In this document: positions 53,024 through 64,000 of the stretch, one piece after another | Layout: each line of letters starts with the position of its first letter | How positions within the stretch are numbered: the first letter of the stretch is position 1 | NCBI RefSeq assembly: GCF_004337985.1 | Contig: NW_021940924.1 | Span: 186,001-250,000 of the forward strand | Source of the DNA: Pyricularia pennisetigena | Lineage: Eukaryota; Ascomycota; Sordariomycetes; Magnaporthales; Pyriculariaceae | Direction of reading: 5' to 3' | Length of the DNA: 64,000 nucleotides | Notes under the pieces: model-generated | What the model was told of the DNA's origin: nothing | The model's database searches: none | The model's input: only the letters and a program-made list of their open reading frames with translations | Translations under genes and position numbers: made by a program

Positions 53024-54574
53024 TTAGCAGTTTTCCGAATCCGACGAAGATAAGCTGTGGCCGGATCGTTCACAAGCCTCTCGATCGCCTTCGTGTTGAA
53101 GGGCGAGAACGGCGGCGATGTGAGCGGCCTTTTCGGGGCAATTGCGTGCCAGGTGCCCGGCTTCTTTGCAAAGGAAGCATCTACCCTCAGTGACCAATTT
53201 GGCGTTTTCTCTGCTGGGCGACTTCGGGGCGTCAATGGTCTGTGTGCGGGTTTGGTTCTTGGCTTCCTGGCTGTGCCGGCGATTCTCGCGTCGACGCTGT
53301 TTGCGTTCGGCGCTGGCTGAACGCTCACGGCGCTCTTCCCTCTTTTTGCGGTTTTCGCGGAGCTCCTCCCAAGCGCGTTGTTGGGCCAGCGCCGAGTTCG
53401 CAACTTCTCCGGCAAAGGTCTCGTACGAGATATTTGGGTCTTTGGATAGGCTGAGAAGCTGGGGGTTCAGGCTGGCAGGAACGTGCTCATAGAGAACCAA
53501 CTTGCGTTCCGTTTTGGCAATGTTGGCTTTATCGGCTAGGCTGTTAACCTTGCCAATAAACTGGTGGATGTCTGTTGACTTGTCCGACAGACTAAACTTC
53601 AGTTGACGAAGCTCCTCACGGGCTTTGGAGGCTTGATTGTCATCGTGGTAAACAGCGGCTAGGGTCGCGACCATTTCGGCCGCGCTGCTGAACGGCATAA
53701 TGGTGGATTCATAGCGGCCTTGGATAAGGTCGTTGGCAAGCCCTTCAGTGAGGGAATTGATCACTGCCATGCGGCTTCTTTCTGTTTTGTAAGTTTCGTC
53801 GTCCTCTACAAATTTATCTGCGATTTTAGTGATCCATTTATCAAAACGATCCTTATCACCATCAAATATGCCGGGGTCGATGCCGGCTTTACGTGCCGTC
53901 CTGTCGTAGGCAGGGTTTTTAGCATTTTGGTTACTTCCGTAAGGCTTAAATGCTGTCCGGGCAGCGATACCATGGGGCTTAAACTCAGCCCCTCCAAAGG
54001 CGCTGTTCAAAGGCGTAATACCGCGGGTTTGACGGGTGGCATTGCTACTCCGGGTGGCGAGCTGGTCTTTAAGTTGGGCAATGGTGGCCAAAAGATCTTG
54101 CAGCTGTGATTGAGTGATTGTAGCCTGGCCGGCAGTGTTTTCGCTTTCGTCTGCCATTTCGCTTCTCATTTGGGCGGCAGGCGAGGGCGCTCTGCTTGGA
54201 GATTTCGGAATTTCGTTCCTGCCGTCTGACGTCTTGGCAGAAGGTTGGTGGGGAGGGCTTCGCGCCTCTCCTGGGTGCTCAGAAACTGACTCGTACTCGT
54301 ACGATCCGTCAACTTCGATGCTGTCGACTGGCTGATCTTGCTCTGTGTCGGATTGGGCCTCAACGGGCTCTTCAGGCTCTGTGTTGGCGCTGGTAGGAGC
54401 GGGCTCTACTGGCTCTGGGCTCACTGGGGCAACTGTAATCTCTCCGTTTTGATCCGAACCTTCGGTGTTGGGAGTAGCAGTGCCTGAAGCCAAATTATCT
54501 GGCTTTGCTGAGTTTGCGTTTGTCACGCGTTGGGATTGGCGAATCGGTGGGCCGTAATTCTTACGCGGCGACAT
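53024..54574 (-). CDS. Gag of family A gypsy element
   Basis: 516 residues. Acidic Pro/Ser/Glu-rich N-terminus, helical capsid-like middle (DRFDKWITKIADKFVEDDE onwards), strongly basic segment, then one zinc knuckle (CFLCKEAGHLARNC). Homologous in order to gag of family D, which also uses DRWITKLAD in the same place. No internal stops. Confidence 0.9.
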   Translation of the reverse strand: MSPRKNYGPPIRQSQRVTNANSAKPDNLASGTATPNTEGSDQNGEITVAPVSPEPVEPAPTSANTEPEEPVEAQSDTEQDQPVDSIEVDGSYEYESVSEHPGEARSPPHQPSAKTSDGRNEIPKSPSRAPSPAAQMRSEMADESENTAGQATITQSQLQDLLATIAQLKDQLATRSSNATRQTRGITPLNSAFGGAEFKPHGIAARTAFKPYGSNQNAKNPAYDRTARKAGIDPGIFDGDKDRFDKWITKIADKFVEDDETYKTERSRMAVINSLTEGLANDLIQGRYESTIMPFSSAAEMVATLAAVYHDDNQASKAREELRQLKFSLSDKSTDIHQFIGKVNSLADKANIAKTERKLVLYEHVPASLNPQLLSLSKDPNISYETFAGEVANSALAQQRAWEELRENRKKREERRERSASAERKQRRRENRRHSQEAKNQTRTQTIDAPKSPSRENAKLVTEGRCFLCKEAGHLARNCPEKAAHIAAVLALQHEGDREACERSGHSLSSSDSENC

Positions 54575-54694
54575 TGATTTCGCGAATGGTGTCTTCTGTG
54601 GCCTAGTTTACCGTCGTGCACAGCCGACGTGGTGAACGATTGAATGAAGGGATTGAACGATATATTTTAATTGCTTCACCAGCAAATCGTAATG

Positions 54695-54705
54695 AGTTTA
54701 AAATT
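54695..54705 (-). promoter_or_regulatory. Self-priming site of family A
   Basis: Just inside the 5' LTR the minus strand reads AATTTTAAACT; the LTR contains AGTTTAGAATT, so 10 of 11 bases pair and the one mismatch is a C-to-T change. Same priming mode as family D. Confidence 0.5.
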
Positions 54706-54706
54706 A

Positions 54707-54914
54707 TATCACGGCCAGGCATACATTGGAGAACCTCAGTGTATTAGGCGCTATCGACGAAAATTCTAAATTGAAGAGAAGAGAGAAATTACAATCGACG
54801 ACGCGCTCAAGAGACGCGCTTAAATCCGGAGGTAGTGGATCCTTGTCCGATCCCTGGCTCGGTGTGGAGCCGAGTCGTGATTCTGAGGGTAGGTCTAGGG
54901 GCCTGATCCTCACA
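54707..54914 (-). mobile_element. 5' LTR of family A element, common subtype
   Basis: 208 bp; its inner end reads TATCACGGCC instead of TGTCACGGCC, a transition in the terminal dinucleotide. Confidence 0.9.
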
Positions 54915-54919
54915 TTTGC

Positions 54920-56223
54920 AACGTTAAAAAATTACACGATTTCCCAAATGCGGTTATTTTTCTTTTATTATTTTGTTCGCAATTATTTACGGTTTTATAG
55001 GAAGGTATATTTGCAATTAATATAAAAAATAACCTGTATTGGTTTATGGGCAAATATGCGTGTAGGTAAATCACGTGTTTAACCACGTAATTTTATAATA
55101 CGTAAAAAAATCTTCAACCGATTTTAACGAATATATAAATAGCTAGAAATAGAAATTAGATTACGTTCAATTTGTTATATTGTTTTTACCGATCGCAGCG
55201 ATTATACGATTCCTATTAACAGTTAAAATTATTTGCACCTGCACCACGTTTTACACTATCTTATATAATTATTTTAATTGCAATAAACGACCGCGCTTAT
55301 CATCCACTAATACTAGCGTTTTGTTTTGTTTCGAAATACCAGCACGAGTGCGAATGTTTCGCAATTATTATAATATAAAGGGTTTTGCAAAAGATAATAC
55401 AGGCGCGAGCGGATATGTGGGTATGCGAGTATTTAATAATTTGGAATCTTTGGGTTATATATACATTTACCAGTAGTTATTTGTATTGTAAAAGGATCCA
55501 CTTGGAGATTACGCAGTAGAACGTAGGGGCCAAGTGCCGAATTTGGTGGTTGATGGTTTATATATGAAAAAAAAAGATGAAAAAAGAAAGCACGAAAGCC
55601 GGAACCTTAGCCCAAACTAACTAATTCAATTACATTACCAGGCCGACCACAATTCGCCAAGGTCTCACTAGCCGGGCCCCCTTATCGTTGCAGGATGCGT
55701 TTTTTTCTGGTTGGTTTCAGCGTGTAAATAACCTCTGAAACTTCGGCGACTATAGCCAAGAAGGTTAAGTATAAGCAGTAGTTTAACATTTAAATATCTA
55801 AATTTTCATTTTTTTGGTACTAGTTTCTTTGCGTTTATAATTCAATTTTTGCCAATTCCAGTTATTTCGAGCCATTCCAGCCGTTGGGATACCCATGCAA
55901 AGAAGATACCTCCAAGCCATTTCCCCGCTTGTGAACACAGTCTAATTGGGAATAAGAAAAGGCAATAATTGGAAGATCAAACCCCGAGTGAATGGCCCTT
56001 GAGTTAACAATAAACAACTGTTCACAACAGCGAAAGAACACGTTCCACTTAATATATATAGCCGAGACAAACAACAAGGATAGTCTTTATTAAGGACTGA
56101 CCCTAAGACCGTTTTCTGGCATAACAGTCAACTTCCACTCCCCACTTCCAACTGTGCGAGGCTGCAATTACTTCCGTCCATGTGTACGAGCACACGATAT
56201 TCAAACCACCCCAAACAAGCAGT
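54920..56223. other. AT-rich intergenic
   Basis: A 98-codon frame near 55180-55476 contains TGASGYVGMRV, faintly like a nucleotide-binding loop, but starts at TTG and has no supporting context. Otherwise nothing seen. Confidence 0.5.
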
Positions 56224-57237
56224 ATGACGACCAACGGAATTCGCATCATTTTTGGCGGCGCTTGCTTTGTTGAAAGTACCGTCGAAGAAGTTGACTCATG
56301 GCTCAACGTTCTCGAAAGGACAAGCATTAAAAACATTGATACCGCGGAGCTGTATGGCCAATCGCAGTTCTTGCTTGGCAAGACGGGCGCTCCCTCCAGG
56401 TTTACCATTGACACCAAGGTGCCTGGAGGCTTTGGCGGGGATTTATCAACCGCTGAGGCTGTGTTTAAGTCCGGCAAAAGGAGCCTGGAACTCCTCGGGG
56501 CAGACAAGGCAAGCAAATATCCCTCCATCTTTTTCCAATACAGGTGTTTGAATGTTAGACGCACTGACATGTAAGTACCCAAAAGGTGGACATTCTTTAC
56601 ATTCATTCTCCAGATACAAGATTGCCTTGGAACGAAACCATGAGCGGTCTCGACAAACTCTATAAGCAAGGCGCATTTAAACGCCTCGGCCTGTCCAACT
56701 TTCGCGCAAATCAAATCGAGGAAATTATGCAGCCGGCCAAAAAAAAACAATTTCGTACTCCCATCCGTTTACCAGGGCAATTATTCGGCCGTTGCCCGTC
56801 ATATCGAGGTCGACATTTTCCCAATTATACGCAAATACGGCATGGCATTTCATGCTTACAGCCCTAGCGCCGGTGGGTTTTTGACCAGGCCAAAAAATGC
56901 GCTCAACGAAGGTCGATTCGGCAAAGACACCTCTTTCGGTAAATTATATAACAGTTTGTACAATAAGCCTAGCCTCGTCGAGGCATTGGACGTTTGGGGA
57001 AAAATCGCCGAGGACGAGGGCGTTGAACGCGGCGAGCTCGCCTACCGCTGGGTCGCGTACCATTCCAAACTAAAGGCCAAATCTGGCGACGGCATTATCG
57101 TCGGTGCGAGCAAGCAGCAGCAGCTCATGCTGACTGTGGAATGGTTGAGAAAGGGACCCCTAACCGATGGTACTGCCGGGAGTATAAACGCTCTTTGGGA
57201 ACTTGTCAACGCTGAAGCTCTAATCCACAACGTTTGA
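56224..57237 (+). pseudogene. Aldo/keto reductase (AKR7/aflatoxin-aldehyde-reductase-like), one-base frameshift
   Basis: Exon 1 (56224-56508) carries NIDTAELYGQS with catalytic Asp and Tyr and the Lys of TIDTKVPGG. Exon 2 starts at 56585 with VDILYIHSPD, supplying the catalytic His. The intron (56509-56584) uses a GC donor (AAG/GCAAGC) and an AAAAG acceptor. Within exon 2 a run of nine A at 56739-56747 shifts the frame; with eight A the text would continue smoothly into GMAFHAYSPSAGGFLT and on to the stop at 57237. All catalytic residues and the C-terminal cofactor region (GIIVGASK) are otherwise normal. Such enzymes use NADPH to reduce aldehydes. The lesion may be real or a homopolymer error. 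Confidence 0.75.
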
Positions 57238-58963
57238 AGGATCGATCGAAAGCACGTTTGCCGATGACAGAAGAAGAAATACGGTAGCGGCTGGACCCAC
57301 AGGGTTGGAGAAACTCATTCCAATTTCATGTAGAAAACACCGCTTAGAACACATAGAATCAAAGCTTATCCAAAGGCTGAGCAATTATCGGTAAACGTAT
57401 ATTCCAGCCAGTTAAACTTTGTATTTAAAAATTCCGGCGATTTGCTACGCTACGGTGGCTAGCCGGATCTCGCCTTGGGCGCGATGCTCGGTTTCGATGG
57501 GGCGTCATTAAATTAAGGTTTGAATCTAATAAGAGGGCCCCGACTATAAAATTATAAAGGTAGAGGTAACCCGTGAATGAGGGCAAAGTAAAAGGTGCAC
57601 GGTACGAAAATCGGTAATTAGTGATTCGCAGAGACCGAGACTTGTAGCCAAAATTTACAACATTCCCCTTAAAATCAGCGTAAAGATTCTGTATTCGTTC
57701 AAGCCAAACCAGCTAGAACTCTGTCGTAAGCTATTAAGACTATGCGGCGCTTGCACGAGCATCTGGGGCTTTAAATTGGCGGCCCTGTTGGAAGACATTT
57801 CTTCATGGGACGAAAAATCACCATAAAGTTGCGGATAACCCTTTAATCGGACGGAAGAACTTGGAACCCAAATATTTCGGGCAAACGTTCGCGTGGGGTT
57901 CAAAACCCGCTAGTTTATTCACAAGGTAAGAATGCGCGGGGTAGATCGCTCGTTTCCGATGTTCTTGCCACATTGAATCGTACTTTTCAATGCCGATCCT
58001 ACGCTCCTCGGCCTATATAAGCTTTTTTTTTCTTTTATGTCTAAGAACACTCTCCACGCCAGTCGATGCACGATTGAATATATTGCTTGATCAAACATTG
58101 GCAAGATTTGAACTGCAGTGGGACTGGACAAAAGAGGGGAAATGTTGACTCGGTTTTACGGACTGGATTTCGGATATTTCCCAAGCGAGAAAAATGCCTT
58201 GCCATACTACGTTTTGGTCGGGATATTTGGCGGAAAAGACAAGTCAGGGACAAAAACATTGGTGCGGTTATTGGAGTCTCAGATTGTCGTTTTGTAAATA
58301 CGCCAATAGCCAAATAAACTCATGCAAGGGGCTGAGCCAAGTGTGAAAGCAGCACAAGTACGCACCTGGTTGGCGGTAGGGACAAAGAGCATCCCCAAAA
58401 GCCCGCAAGTACGTGCATATTAAACCAAACGTCCCCAGATGCAGATGCAGTCTAAATACATCTGAAGGCTGTTTTGTGTTAACACAACCGATTCAAGCCT
58501 GTTTCCTTGAGATTGGGTCGATTGAATCGCGGTTTATAACTTTGCCTATCCCGACTTAGAGTTTTCTAGTGACTAATGAGAAGCTAGGCAAAGATTTAAA
58601 AGTCACTTTATTGTTAGTCCATACCATCGCAACTTTTGAGATTAATTTCCTTTGCGAGGTAGGCGGGTAATACCGCACCCATCTCTGGTTTTGATTGCCT
58701 ACAGGCAAGGCCTTTTAACTGTTAATGAACATGTTATCTCGCACGTTTGACGAAAATACACCACGTCACAAACTCGAGCAGTCAGCATTGTCAGGACACA
58801 TGACATACACAAAAAGCTGCCGGAAATCTTTTTGTGAACTACATAACTCGCCTGTTTCCCATGCATTTCATGCTTTCGACATAGCTAGCTTCAAATCCGC
58901 AATCTACGGCCCTCGGTAAAGATTTTACATCCAGTCAACATTTGCCTAGTAGGCATCGCACCT
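57238..58963. other. Intergenic between reductase and transporter genes
   Basis: Several short minus-strand frames (57655-57903, 57919-58313) have no recognised domain. The final few hundred bases should contain the transporter promoter; no specific site identified. Confidence 0.5.
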
Positions 58964-61900
58964 ATGGAGTCTCGCGTGTCGGAGAAGCTGGAGCAGCCAG
59001 CCACTGCGGAGCCCGCATATATTGAGGAGCCTATTCGTTCGGTGTCACAAGACAACCGCAATAATCTCTCCGACCTCGAGGCTGATGTTCTAAACCAGCA
59101 AATCGCCTCGTCCGATCGTGGTTTTGGCATCGCCACCATCTACCGATATGCGTCAGTTTTCGACATGGTGCTGATTGCCATCAGTTCCATTTGCGCCATC
59201 GCAGGCGGTGCCGGCCTGCCCTTGATGACATTGCTATTTGGCAACTATCAGGGAATTATACAGGATTATTTTTCGGGCAAAAGTGCATACGACGAGTACG
59301 TTGCCCAGATGACAACCTTGGCCTTGTGCTTTGTATACCTCGCCATTGGTGAGTTCTTCACGGTTTACATTGCGACCGCGGGCTTTATCTACTCGGGAGA
59401 ACGCATCAGCAATAAAATACGCGATCGTTACCTGCACAGCTGCCTGCGTCAAAACATTGCCTACCTGGACACCAAACTTAGCAGTGGCGAGATAACCACC
59501 TGCATCACCACCGAGATCAACCAAATCAAAGCAGGCATTTCGGAAAAGCTAGGCATGACGCTCGGTGCGGTCGCTATTTTTGTTTCGGCCTTTGCGATTG
59601 GCTTCGCGTCTTATTGGAAACTCACGCTGGTTCTCTGCTCCTCGGTCTTTGCTCTCATCACCACCATGGGCGTCGCAACCTTGTTCATTAGCAAGAGCAG
59701 CATCAAATTGTTTCTCTCCTCTTCTGCGGCCGGGGCTCTGGCCGGCGACGTCTTTGAGTCTGTCCGCACCGCCGTCGCCTTTGGAACCCAGGAGCGCCTT
59801 GCAAAGCTGTACAACGAGCACCTTTTCCAGGCTGAGAAGTACGGGTTCAAGGTCAAAGCAATCACCAGCATCATGGTTGCCAGCATGATGCTTATACTAT
59901 ACCTCAATTATGCCCTGTCGTTCTGGGTCGGTAGTACGTTTCTTATCAATTCGGAGACCTCGGTTGCCAGGATCCTTACAGTCACCATGGCAATCATGAT
60001 GGGCGCCTTTGACATTGGCCATGCGGCACCCCACTTCCAAGCCTTTGTGATGGCTCTCGGATCGGCCAAGAAGATTTTCAACACAATCGACAGGAAACCC
60101 CCGCTGTCTTTGGACCCGAGCGCGAATCCAAACCAGAAGGTGGAAAACATGCAGGGTAAAATCTGCTTCGAAAACATCAAGATGGTCTACCCGTCTCGGC
60201 CGGAAGTGGTGGTGCTACAAGACTTTAATATCGAAATAGCGGCGGGCAAGACCACAGCAGTCGTGGGACCGTCTGGGTCAGGGAAAAGCACGCTCGTCGG
60301 GCTGCTGGAAAGGTTCTACAACCCCGTTCGAGGTACGATATATCTTGATGGACGAGATATTAGTACCTTGAGCATCCCTTGGCTGCGCAGGAATATTGGT
60401 CTGGTAGCTCAAGAGCCGACGCTTTTCAACACTACCATCTTTGACAACATTCGCCGGGGCCTACCAGCATCAGCAAGCGAGAGTATAGACATGCAAAGGG
60501 ACCGGGTGGTGAGCGCCGCAAAGATGGCAAACGCGCACGACTTTATCTGTCAACTCCCCGACGGCTACAACACCATTGTTGGCGAGCGAGGTTCTCGTCT
60601 TTCCGGTGGTCAAAAGCAACGCATTTGCATAGCACGGGCCATCATTTCAGACCCAAAAGGTACGAATGCTGCCTTTTCCCCTGCGACCCTGCCCGAATTT
60701 TGTCTCGGCTGACTCCCAATTTACAGTCCTTTTGCTTGATGAGGCAACCAGTGCTCTCGACATTGAATCGGAAAAGGCGGTCCAGGTCGGGCTCAAGCAG
60801 GCAAGCGCGGGACGCACGGTTATCGTAATTGCTCACCGGCTCTCAACGATTCAAGATGCGGACCAGATTGTGGTTCTCTCTCATGGTTCCATCGTCGAGC
60901 AGGGAACCCACGAGGACCTGCTGGAGAGAAATTGCGTGTATTCCAAACTGATGGATGCGCAGAACCTCGCTGAAATGCTGGCCTGCCAGGAGACGCAGTT
61001 CCGGACCAAAGAGATTACAACTGCATCTTGCGGCAGGGATAAAAATGACTCTTTTTTGGCCAAGGACCAGTCCACAGTCAAAGCACTTGCAGCCGGCACC
61101 TCCACATCCCAACGCGCGGCTCATGTGGCCAAGTATGATATATGGACGCTGATCCGCTTCATCGCCTCCTTTAACAAGCAGGAAAGGAACCTGATGCTAT
61201 GGGGCCTCATCTGGGCCGTCATATGTGGCACCGGGACGCCCATCCAGGCCATCTTTTTTGCCAAACAAATCATGGTAAGCTTTTGCTCGTGGTTGAATAG
61301 CTCAAAAACCACTTCTGACGGTAATGCGTAACAGATTCTTGGCCAGCCATTGTCCTCGGAAACAGTAGAGACCATCAAAAAGCGAAGCGACTTTTGGAGC
61401 GCCATGTACCTGTTGTTGGCCGTGGTGCAGTTTGTGGCATTCGCCTTCCAGGGGCTGGCGTTCGCAAAATGTTCAGAGCGACTCATCCGGCGCGTGCGCA
61501 ACATGACTTTTGGGCACCTACTGCGCCAGGACCAGGCCTTTTTCGACGACATGGAAACGGGTGCCCTGCTCTCCTTTCTCTCCACCGAAACGGCCAACAT
61601 CGCTGGTCTCAGCGGCGCAACCCTGGGCACGCTGCTTACCGTCAGCACGACCCTGATTGCCGCCCTAGTATTGGGTCTCTTAATCGGCTGGAAGCTCTCC
61701 CTGGTCATTGCCTCGGCCGTCCCCGTACTCCTGGCTTGCGGGTATCTGCGCTTCCACATGCTGGCCAAGTTTTCTAGGCATTCGCAGGATTCATTTGCCC
61801 AGTCAGCGTCCATAGCCAACGAAACCATCACCTCATTGCGCACTGTTGCTGCGCTTGTCCGGGAGGACGAGGCCCTCGCCGAATACCGTCGCATTATCAA

Positions 61901-62981
61901 AACGCAGCAGCACAAAAGCCTCATCTCAACTTTGCGGTCGAGCGCGCTATATGCCGCCTCAAGCTCGGCTTTTTTCCTAGCCTTTGCGCTTGGATTTTGG
62001 TACGGCGGCACGCTACTCGCGAGGCGCGAGTACGACCAGTTCCAATTTTTTGTATGTTTTTCGGCCATTGTGTTTGGCGCCCAATCGGCCGGAACCTTCT
62101 TTTCGTACGCCCGCGAGATGGGAGACGCGCACGGCGCCGCGGTGAAATTGAAGCGCCTCTCCGACAGGAGACCGGCCATCGACACGTGGTCCGAGGCTGG
62201 AGCGGCCGTGAACCGCAGCTCGTCCACGGGGGCCATTGAGTTTCGTAATGTAGATTTCAGCTATCCAAAACAAAGCGACCGTTTGGTGCTCCAAAACCTC
62301 AGCCTTCGCATCCCGGCCGGACAATATGTCGGACTGGTAGGGGCTTCGGGTAGCGGCAAAAGCACCGTCGTCTCTCTTTTGGAGCGCTTTTACGATCCGG
62401 TTGCTGGAAGCATCCACCTCGACGGCCAGGACATCCGCACGCTCAACCTAAAACAATACCGCGCCATTATATCCTTGGTTGCTCAGGAGCCCACGCTTTA
62501 CCAGGGAACCGTGCGGGATAATATACTCCTTGGAATACCTTGTCCGAACCTTGTCCATAGTGAAACCATTAAAAAGGCATGTATGGACGCCAACATCTAC
62601 GATTTTATTCAATCCTTGCCAGACGGCCTTGATACATCCGTCGGTAACAATGGCGTCCTTCTTTCGGGCGGCCAAAAGCAGCGCATCGCCCTGGCACGCG
62701 CTCTAATCCGCAATCCCCGGGTCCTGCTGCTCGATGAGGCCACGTCGGCACTGGACTCAAAGTCAGAATCTCTGGTACAGGCTGCGCTACATAAAGCGGT
62801 CAACAGCAGACGGACAATTATATCGGTCGCTCATCGTCTAAGCACGGTCCGGCACGCCCATGTCATCCTGGTCCTCGCCAACGGGGCCGTTGCCGAAGCA
62901 GGCAATCATGACGAGCTGATGCGCAAGGATGGTTTGTATGCACAGATGGTTAGATACCAGTCGATCCAGAGCAGCCTTTGA
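58964..62981 (+). CDS. ABCB-type full ABC transporter (multidrug-resistance family)
   Basis: Three exons, 58964-60659, 60727-61274 and 61335-62981, joined by short introns with GT-AG ends (60660-60726, 61275-61334); product 1,296 residues, the normal length. Order: six-helix domain 1, nucleotide-binding domain 1 with Walker [10 protein letters not shown] (about 433), LSGGQKQR (about 545) and, across intron 1, Walker [12 protein letters not shown] and H-loop IAHRLST; linker; six-helix domain 2; nucleotide-binding domain 2 with GASGSGKST (about 1084), LSGGQKQR (about 1188), [11 protein letters not shown] and VAHRLST. Both ATP sites have all canonical residues. Plasma-membrane efflux of hydrophobic compounds is the family role (P-glycoprotein, fungal Pmd1-like); the substrate is unknown. 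It lies about 1.7 kb from a reductase gene in the same orientation. Confidence 0.92.
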
Positions 62982-63264
62982 CTGGCGAGAGTTTATTAAT
63001 TGTTTAGGATTTTGGTTCGCGTTTTAATTATATTTTTTACTAACGCACACCTACGTACAGGTGCAGGCAGATTGATGGGGCAGGAGAGCCATATATTATT
63101 ATAGGTGGTGCTATTTAGCTTATAAAACATAACAGCGCTATTATCGTACTCCCAACGTTAAATTAAACTCCTATTATTATATAATGCCAAAATTCTACTA
63201 AAACATTTTCCAAACGGTTGTATTTCCTCAAATTAATAAAGCGGAAATAAAATTAATAAATATA
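62982..63264. other. Intergenic
   Basis: AT-rich; contains the GTGCAGGCAGATTGATG repeat shared with 12035-12067. Confidence 0.5.
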
Positions 63265-63300
63265 TGTCACGGCCAGGGTAAGCATAGCACGGAAACTAGT
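63265..63300 (-). mobile_element. Truncated family D LTR
   Basis: TGTCACGGCCAGGGTAAGCA to ACTAGT, then cut by the family C LTR at 63301. Confidence 0.75.
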
Positions 63301-64000
63301 TGTCACGAAAGCGATCCCAAAGAGACAAGGCTGCAATATAGGGGCGATTCTATTCGAAGATCTAAAGCTAAGTGTAAAGAAGAAGAAAGGCACGAAGTGC
63401 CAATCGCGTACACGCGCCTAAGCGAGCAAATAACAAACTTACCCTGGCGCCTTGTCACGTGAGGTGGAGCTAGTCACGGTTGGCAGTCGCCCAGGCACGC
63501 CACTCCGTAACATTACCCCCCGTCCGCCCCGCGAGCGGTTAGGACTCTTGCCGTGTCTTGTTCTGTCTTCACCGGCGACGTCGCAATCTGCGGGCTGTGC
63601 TGTTCCCCGTAGCCGGGGCGTTGTCGTACTCGTCGGGCGGGTCGAACCGATCCTCGAGGGCTGCCTTTTCCCAGGCCTCTAGGCGCATGGGAGGGCCGGC
63701 CTTGTCCGGGTAGGCGTCATGGTACTGTCGCAATTGCACAGCCGCGTTCTTGAATCCTTCCGCGTCGTAGAACTCCGGGTCGGGGTCCCAGCCTCTCCAC
63801 TGGACTTGGTACTGAAGCACACCTCGTAGCACCCGCGAGGAAATTACCCGTTCGACTTCCCACTCCTCTTCGTTGGTATCTTCTGACGCGTCGATTACCT
63901 CGCCTTCGGGCCTTTCTGCGGCTTGTCCGTCCAACGGGTCACGTGGGTCCAGCCGAAGACGGTCGGCATGAAATACGCGGCTTCCCTTCCAAGAGTCTGG
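63301..64000 (-). mobile_element. Family C gypsy element, 3' end, continues off the window
   Basis: LTR 63301-63512, polypurine tract, then pol read on the minus strand from the window edge to 63569, ending in the chromodomain (QYQVQWRGWDPDPEFYDAEGFK). No stop codons where the 45-46 kb copy has them, so this copy is much less decayed. It is inserted in a family D LTR. Confidence 0.9.
63569..64000 (-). CDS. Pol of family C, C-terminal part
   Basis: Open to the window edge; integrase C-terminus followed by a chromodomain (ERVISSRVLRGVLQYQVQWRG) and a basic tail ending RRLRRRR. The chromodomain is expected to steer integration to methylated histone H3 in heterochromatin. Confidence 0.85.
   Translation of the reverse strand, partial: PDSWKGSRVFHADRLRLDPRDPLDGQAAERPEGEVIDASEDTNEEEWEVERVISSRVLRGVLQYQVQWRGWDPDPEFYDAEGFKNAAVQLRQYHDAYPDKAGPPMRLEAWEKAALEDRFDPPDEYDNAPATGNSTARRLRRRR

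Larger units (their letters stand above)
49393..54914 (-). mobile_element. Full-length Ty3/gypsy chromovirus, family A
   Basis: Bounded by LTRs and by a perfect 5-bp target duplication TTTGC (49388-49392 and 54915-54919). Gag, protease, RT, RNase H, integrase and chromodomain are present on the minus strand. Eleven Ns (52360-52370) replace what, by comparison with family D, should be several hundred bases between protease and RT. The two LTRs are of different subtypes. Confidence 0.9.

Noticed and set aside
55180..55476. NAD-binding (epimerase-like) protein from TGASGYVG
   Set aside because: The single motif occurs too late in a short frame that begins at TTG, in AT-rich DNA without splice continuation.
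61121..62236. 371-codon minus-strand gene
   Set aside because: Antisense to the well-supported third exon of the ABC transporter and lacks domain features.

Overview
The window looks like a repeat-rich accessory region of a filamentous ascomycete, most likely Pyricularia (Magnaporthe) or a close relative. The evidence is short spliceosomal introns, chromodomain-containing Ty3/gypsy elements, C-to-T/G-to-A decay of repeats and host genes (RIP-like), very AT-rich blocks, and an intact 1,858-bp pogo/Fot1-type transposon whose size, 42-bp inverted repeats and 535-codon transposase fit what I remember of the Pyricularia Pot2/Pot3 elements. The genus is an inference; the class of organism is well supported. 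The sequence holds two N gaps (position 48571 and 52360-52370) and several near-identical blocks, so part of the layout may reflect assembly.

Transposons fill most of the window. I distinguish three gypsy LTR families. Family A (208-217 bp LTR, TGTGAGGATC...GGCCGTGACA) has a full element at 49393-54914 on the minus strand. Family D (193 bp LTR, TGTGACATTT...GGCCGTGACA, related to A) has a nearly intact element at 30750-36645. Family C (213 bp LTR, TGTTACGGAG...TTTCGTGACA) has a decayed, nested 3' half at 45178-46683 and an element entering from the right edge at 63301-64000. Many solo LTRs and decayed LTRs are scattered between them. Two unusual composites (1400-5017 plus, 7876-10676 minus) join the same LINE 5'UTR/ORF1 to different points of family A pol and end in a family A LTR. 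A LINE 3' end, pogo fragments and a probable Ty1/copia solo LTR complete the mobile fraction.

Between the repeats are low-density genes. At 12840-15611 there are a predicted secreted nucleotidyltransferase-fold protein and a small secreted four-cysteine protein that only appears after splicing. A 2H-phosphoesterase (AKAP7-like) gene lies at 6349-6966 with a truncated duplicate at 48364. Two more small secreted proteins lie at 37119 and 44495; the first shares the C-x3-C...C-x3-C layout of the 15 kb gene and the second has a MAX-effector-like outline. A DUF6606/DUF3638-type N-terminal protein (40337-42338) is followed upstream by a broken tandem copy. Decayed genes include a FunK1-type kinase, a four-helix membrane protein and a gene next to the Pot-like element.

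The right end (56.2-63.0 kb) is more gene-like: an aldo/keto reductase gene carrying a one-base frameshift, then an intact 1,296-residue ABCB-type full transporter. Together they suggest a small detoxification or metabolite-export locus, but no biosynthetic enzyme is visible.
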